From CANJBX01 sp041487815 (lineage in GTDB: Bacteria; Pseudomonadota; Alphaproteobacteria; Rhizobiales; Xanthobacteraceae): a DNA stretch of 8,729 nt. The stretch spans positions 1-8,729 of the forward strand of contig JBGPOB010000148.1 of the NCBI GenBank assembly GCA_041487815.1, read 5' to 3'. The stretch's first letter is position 1; every line of letters begins with the position of its first letter. The translations under genes and the position numbers were made by a program. The notes beneath the pieces were generated by a model, which was not told where the DNA came from, did no database searches, and saw only the letters and a list, made by a program, of their open reading frames with translations. Shown here piece by piece: positions 5,719-8,729 of the stretch.

Positions 5719-6300
5719 TCAGAACAGGCGCGCGACGATGATGAAGCCGATCAAGATCGTGCCCGCGCTGACGGCAACCCAAAAACCGAGCCGCTTCTCG
5801 ATGATGCCGCGCGCCCAATATCCATACCGGCTGAGCAAAAATGCCACCGCGAAAAACCGAACGCTGCGCGAAATCGTCGAGAACACCACAAACAGCATGA
5901 CGCTGTAGCCGGAAAAACCGGCCGTGATGGTGACAACTTTGAACGGAATTGGCGTGAGGCCCTTCAGAAGAATGATCCAGGCGCCGTATTCCTTGTAGGC
6001 CTCACGAAAAGTCTCGACCTTGTCGCCATGGCCATACAGCTCAATGACCCAATGACCAACGGAATCATAGAGCGTGGCGCCGATGAAGTAGCCCAGCAAT
6101 CCGCCGGCGACGGAGGTGATCGTGCAGACGGCGGCGTAGAACCAGGCGCGATCAGGCCGCGCCAGCGCCATCGGGATCATCATGACGTCGGGCGGGATCG
6201 GAAAAAACGAGCTTTCCGCGAACGACACGGCGCCCATGAGCCAGGCCGCATGCGGCTTGCCGGCGGCGGCGATACACCAATCATACAATTTTCGCAGCAT
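5719..6300 (-). CDS. YqaA/DedA-family inner-membrane protein (SNARE-associated fold)
   Basis: A 193-residue membrane protein. Family signatures are FAESSFFPIPPDVM (27-40), the re-entrant loop with its acidic residue and Pro-rich turn, and the second loop GLTPIPFK (114-121) followed by SRSVRFF (144-150). Hydrophobic segments lie at about 18-45, 54-78, 108-125, 132-155 and 172-191. DedA-superfamily proteins act as membrane transporters or scramblases (undecaprenyl phosphate or phospholipid flipping has been shown for some members); the YqaA branch is less understood. I chose ATG 6300, because the 76 residues the frame adds upstream are hydrophilic and unlike the family, and they overlap hisE. 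No strong Shine-Dalgarno sequence is visible. It lies 62 bases downstream of hisE on the same strand, so co-transcription is possible. Confidence 0.9.
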   Translation of the reverse strand: MLRKLYDWCIAAAGKPHAAWLMGAVSFAESSFFPIPPDVMMIPMALARPDRAWFYAAVCTITSVAGGLLGYFIGATLYDSVGHWVIELYGHGDKVETFREAYKEYGAWIILLKGLTPIPFKVVTITAGFSGYSVMLFVVFSTISRSVRFFAVAFLLSRYGYWARGIIEKRLGFWVAVSAGTILIGFIIVARLF

Positions 6301-6362
6301 GGGCGGCTTGTCTAGCGATGCGTGGTCCGGAAGTCCATCGCGCCCGCTGTTTGGAATTCGGA

Positions 6363-6746
6363 TTACCGCGATCGGCGCTTCTGGACCCGGCGCATGGCGA
6401 GGGATGTTACCCTGCCGCTCGACTTTGGCGTCGCGTCCTTGAGCATCTTCTCGGCGATGCCGAACATCCGTTCGCGGCGATCCATTTCCTTCCAAACTTC
6501 CTTCGGATCGATGCCGTAGGAAACCCACAACACGACGAGGTTGTAGAGCAGGTCCGCGCTTTCACGAACGACGTTGTCGTGGTTGCCGTTCATCGCGTCG
6601 ATGACGACCTCCACCGCTTCCTCAGCGAGCTTCTTGGCAACCTTGGCGCGGCCGGCGTGCAACAGCCGCGCTGTCCGGGACGTCGCGGGATCCGCGCTCC
6701 GGGCGGCGAGAACGGCAACATGCAAGCGGTCAATCGAATCGCTCAT
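6363..6746 (-). CDS. hisE: Phosphoribosyl-ATP diphosphatase (HisE-like)
   Basis: A 127-residue all-helical MazG-superfamily protein. The metal-binding motif is present as KKLAEEAVEVVIDA (38-51, E42, E43, E46) together with RESADLLYNLVVLW (61-74, E62, D65). The N-terminal SRTARLLHAG matches HisE proteins, as does the later DRRERMFGIAEK. HisE hydrolyses phosphoribosyl-ATP to phosphoribosyl-AMP and diphosphate, the second step of histidine synthesis. The body ends at about residue 103, near the usual family length. A basic tail (104-127, ending RRVQKRRSR) is extra. No other his gene lies in the window, so this copy is outside a his operon and could be a second, HisE-like enzyme with another role. 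The start ATG 6746 fits the family; the Shine-Dalgarno sequence is weak. It is followed by the dedA-like gene. Confidence 0.9.
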   Translation of the reverse strand: MSDSIDRLHVAVLAARSADPATSRTARLLHAGRAKVAKKLAEEAVEVVIDAMNGNHDNVVRESADLLYNLVVLWVSYGIDPKEVWKEMDRRERMFGIAEKMLKDATPKSSGRVTSLAMRRVQKRRSR

Positions 6747-6841
6747 GCGCGAATCATAGCGCCATCTTGCAACCGGTGGGTTAACGCGCGCGCTAGCGTC
6801 ATTCGAATTTGTTCACCACAACTGCTGCAGCGCAATGGGCC

Positions 6842-7228
6842 CTACCAGTATCGGTATCGGTAATAGCGCGGCGCGTAGTAGGTGTAGGGTGGTGGCCCGC
6901 CGTAATAACCGTAGTAACCATACGGGGCATATCCGTAAGGGTATCCATAATAATTGCGGTGGCGCCGCGACGCCGCGACCACGGCGACGGTCCCGGCAAT
7001 CGCCGCGAACATTCCGAGCGCGGCGGCGTTGTTGCGCCGGTAATAGCGGCGCCGGGAACTGAAATCGGTGATGTCGTTACGGCCCGCCTGCGCCGGCGCG
7101 GCCTGCGGCGTCGCGCCGGTCTTCGATGCCGCCAGCGCCGGTGTTGCCGCGACCGCGGTCGCGGCCATGGCGGCGGCGGTCACGATGGCGACGGCCTTGC
7201 GTGCCTTCATTCCCACTGTTGCTCGCAT
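6842..7228 (-). CDS. Exported tyrosine-rich small protein
   Basis: A 128-residue protein with no family I can name. A signal peptide covers about residues 1-33 (basic start with MKARK, an alanine-rich hydrophobic core, cleavage near ALA-AS). An arginine patch SRRRYYRR (58-65) precedes a second hydrophobic helix (67-86), then another basic patch. The C-terminal 39 residues hold 17 tyrosines in GY/YGYY/PYGY runs, ending YRYRYW. Short Tyr/Gly-rich exported proteins of this layout are frequent in alphaproteobacteria, usually hypothetical; they may bind the wall, lipid or metal, but nothing here decides it. The start is ATG 7228, with GGAG seven bases upstream; ATG 7231 directly before it is equally in frame, and ATG 7210 is a weaker choice. 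It is divergent from the exported hydrolase at 7474, with a 245-base shared upstream region. Confidence 0.8.
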   Translation of the reverse strand: MRATVGMKARKAVAIVTAAAMAATAVAATPALAASKTGATPQAAPAQAGRNDITDFSSRRRYYRRNNAAALGMFAAIAGTVAVVAASRRHRNYYGYPYGYAPYGYYGYYGGPPPYTYYAPRYYRYRYW

Positions 7229-7473
7229 CATCGCTCTCCGTGTCACGAGGTTGGAAAATCGATAGCTGATCATATCTGGGTATCGGGTTGCGGAATAACA
7301 ATGGCACAGTTGGCGGATCCGGGCGCGCCTGCCACAGAAATGATTCATCTCATGCAAGCCTTTGCACCATGCTTTCGATGTGTCCGCGCCCGCGCAATGA
7401 CGCGGACGTGAGCAGGGCAGTCGCATCGACGATGCTAGAGTTGAAACGGATTCAGCATTGGAGGCCAGATTCG

Positions 7474-8235
7474 ATGATCGACGCACCACGGATAAGCGCA
7501 GTTTGCCTCGCGGTGCTGTTGGCGTTGCCCGCCATTCTGCCGGCCATCGGCGCCCGCGCCGAGGCCGTCAAATTCGCGGGCGCCGACAAGGTCACGGTGT
7601 TTGGCACTTACTCCGGCACCGGCGACAAAACGAAGCCTATCGCCCTTTTGTTTCACATGGCGGGATCGAACGCCGGCGAGTACGCCCCGATCGCTCCGAA
7701 GTTGAACGCGCTCGGATTCAACGCGCTGGCGATCGATCAGCGCTCCGGCGGGACCAAGTTCGGACGCGACAACCTCACCGTGAAGGTACTGGGCCGCAGC
7801 GCCGGATACCTGCAGGCGCTAACCGACCTTGAAGCGGCGCTGGCCTGGGCACGCACCAGCGGCCACACCGGCAAGATCGTCGTTTGCGGGTCGAGTTATT
7901 CGGCGGCGCTGGCGTTCGTGCTCGCGGCGCAGCATCCAGGGGAGATCGCCGGGCTCATGGCTTTCTCACCGGGTGAGTATCTTGTTGGAAAGACCACGGT
8001 GCGCGATGCCGCGGCGAAGCTCAAAGATGTGTCGGTGTTCGTGACGTCCGCGAGCAATCGCGACGAGATCGCCGCTGCCAGCGCGATTGTTGAAGCCGTT
8101 CCCGGCACGGCGAAAACCCTGCTTGTTGCGAAACAGGCGCCGCATGGCGCTTCAGCTTTGCGCGCGGACGCGAACCGCGCCGGCAATGCGGAAGTCTGGG
8201 CGGCGGTGGAACGTTTCCTGACCGGGCTGCGCTAG
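7474..8235 (+). CDS. Exported alpha/beta hydrolase (dienelactone-hydrolase-like)
   Basis: A 253-residue protein with a signal peptide at 1-30 (hydrophobic core 8-25, likely cleavage after ARA). The mature part has an alpha/beta-hydrolase core: strand IALLFHMAGSN (56-66, oxyanion region), DQRSGG (88-93), the nucleophile elbow VVCGSSYSA (136-144, Ser141) and a C-terminal His in QAPHGAS (His224). The elbow reads GxSxS where most relatives have GxSxG, which is tolerated in some esterase and dienelactone-hydrolase-like groups. An acid residue is not obvious; the strand VSVFVTSASNRDE (187-199) is where it should lie, with D197 the candidate. The start ATG 7474 has GGAGG at 7460-7464, nine bases upstream; the frame is open further upstream, but without a signal peptide. 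It is probably a periplasmic esterase or peptidase-like hydrolase of unknown substrate. It converges on putA with a 10-base gap. Confidence 0.88.
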   Translation: MIDAPRISAVCLAVLLALPAILPAIGARAEAVKFAGADKVTVFGTYSGTGDKTKPIALLFHMAGSNAGEYAPIAPKLNALGFNALAIDQRSGGTKFGRDNLTVKVLGRSAGYLQALTDLEAALAWARTSGHTGKIVVCGSSYSAALAFVLAAQHPGEIAGLMAFSPGEYLVGKTTVRDAAAKLKDVSVFVTSASNRDEIAAASAIVEAVPGTAKTLLVAKQAPHGASALRADANRAGNAEVWAAVERFLTGLR

Positions 8236-8245
8236 CAAATCCGCG

Positions 8246-8729
8246 CTACTCCCCCTCGGCGAGCAGGCTGGCGTTGCCGCCGGCGGCGGCGGTGTTGATC
8301 GTCACGGTTTGCTCCTGCGCGAAACGGCGCAAATAATTCGGTCCGCCGGCCTTCGGACCGGTCCCCGACAGGCCGCTGCCGCCGAACGGCTGCGAGCCGA
8401 CGACGGCGCCGATCATGCTGCGGTTGACATAAACGTTGCCGACCGGCACGCGCGCGACGACGCGCTCGACCGTATCATCGATGCGCGAATGCACGCCAAG
8501 CGTCAGGCCGTAGCCGGTGCCCGCGATATCATCGAGCAGCGCATCGAGACCGTCGGCGGCATAGTGCACGACGTGAAGGATCGGGCCGAACACTTCCTCG
8601 GCGAGATCGCGGGCACGATCGAGCGCGATCAGGGTCGGCGGCACGTAAGTTCCGCGCGTCGGCATGGAGTGGCGGCCATCCCAGCGAAAGATCACGCGCC
8701 CCTGCCCCGCCATGCGCGCGATCCAGGCA
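8246..8729 (-). CDS. putA: PutA proline dehydrogenase / P5C dehydrogenase, C-terminal part (runs off right edge)
   Basis: The frame is open to the right edge and stops at TAG 8248-8246, so only about the last 161 residues are seen. They match the C-terminal part of the aldehyde dehydrogenase domain of PutA: GTYVPPTLIALD, EEVFGPILHVV, TGYGLTLGVHSRID, GNVYVNRSMIGAVVG, the loop QPFGGSGLSGTGPKAGGPNY, and the PutA-type ending NTAAAGGNASLL. PutA oxidises proline to glutamate in two steps, on FAD and then NAD. The proline dehydrogenase domain and the catalytic Cys and Glu of the second domain lie outside the window. The GPKAGGPNYL element separates PutA from ordinary aldehyde dehydrogenases. An in-frame ATG at 8713 is internal, not a start, since the homologous sequence continues upstream of it to the edge. 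Confidence 0.94.
   Translation of the reverse strand, partial: AWIARMAGQGRVIFRWDGRHSMPTRGTYVPPTLIALDRARDLAEEVFGPILHVVHYAADGLDALLDDIAGTGYGLTLGVHSRIDDTVERVVARVPVGNVYVNRSMIGAVVGSQPFGGSGLSGTGPKAGGPNYLRRFAQEQTVTINTAAAGGNASLLAEGE

Noticed and set aside
6753..6758. TATGAT just before the hisE start (minus strand), suggesting a leaderless transcript
   Set aside because: There is no acceptable -35 element at normal spacing; a six-base match alone is too weak.
8236..8245. Terminator between the convergent hydrolase and putA genes
   Set aside because: The gap is only 10 bases, and I see no stem-loop with a T-run on either strand.

Overview
The window is high-GC DNA from an alphaproteobacterium, most likely a Hyphomicrobiales member of the Bradyrhizobium / Rhodopseudomonas / Pseudolabrys type. 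The evidence is a PutA C-terminus, an isolated HisE-like protein, a YqaA-type DedA protein and DsbB. GTAGGGTGGGC and TAGCCCGGAT palindromic repeats, which I recall as common in that order, point the same way. The organism call rests on gene content and style, not on a database match.

Left part (1-1642): on the minus strand, the N-terminal half of a DsbB-like disulfide oxidoreductase runs off the left edge. It is preceded by a complete tRNA-Leu(CAA) with an encoded CCA, and then by a GTG-started luciferase-like (LLM) flavin monooxygenase. A 413-base gene-free stretch follows and carries a perfect 12-bp hairpin repeat.

Middle (1999-5027): a minus-strand toxin-antitoxin operon has the toxin first. 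Its XRE/HigA-type antitoxin is intact. The RelE/HigB-type (Gp49-like) toxin is broken near its N-terminus by one extra base. Upstream lies a good sigma-70-type promoter with a palindrome in its spacer, a likely operator. Then come two tandem stem-loop repeats and a direct repeat, and after them a plus-strand operon of an alpha/beta hydrolase and a second LLM monooxygenase joined by an ATGA overlap. The oxygenase plus hydrolase pairing suggests a small catabolic module (oxygenate, then cleave); the substrate cannot be read from sequence.

Right part (5041-8729): minus-strand genes encode an exported six-cysteine protein, a YqaA/DedA membrane protein, a HisE-like phosphoribosyl-ATP diphosphatase and an exported tyrosine-rich protein. 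Divergent from the last is a plus-strand exported alpha/beta hydrolase. It converges on the C-terminal part of PutA (proline / P5C dehydrogenase), which runs off the right edge.

No CRISPR array, insertion sequence or phage module is visible. The most noteworthy items are the frameshifted toxin beside an intact antitoxin, the operator-like palindrome in its promoter, and the coupled hydrolase-LLM operon with its upstream 19-bp-period direct repeat.
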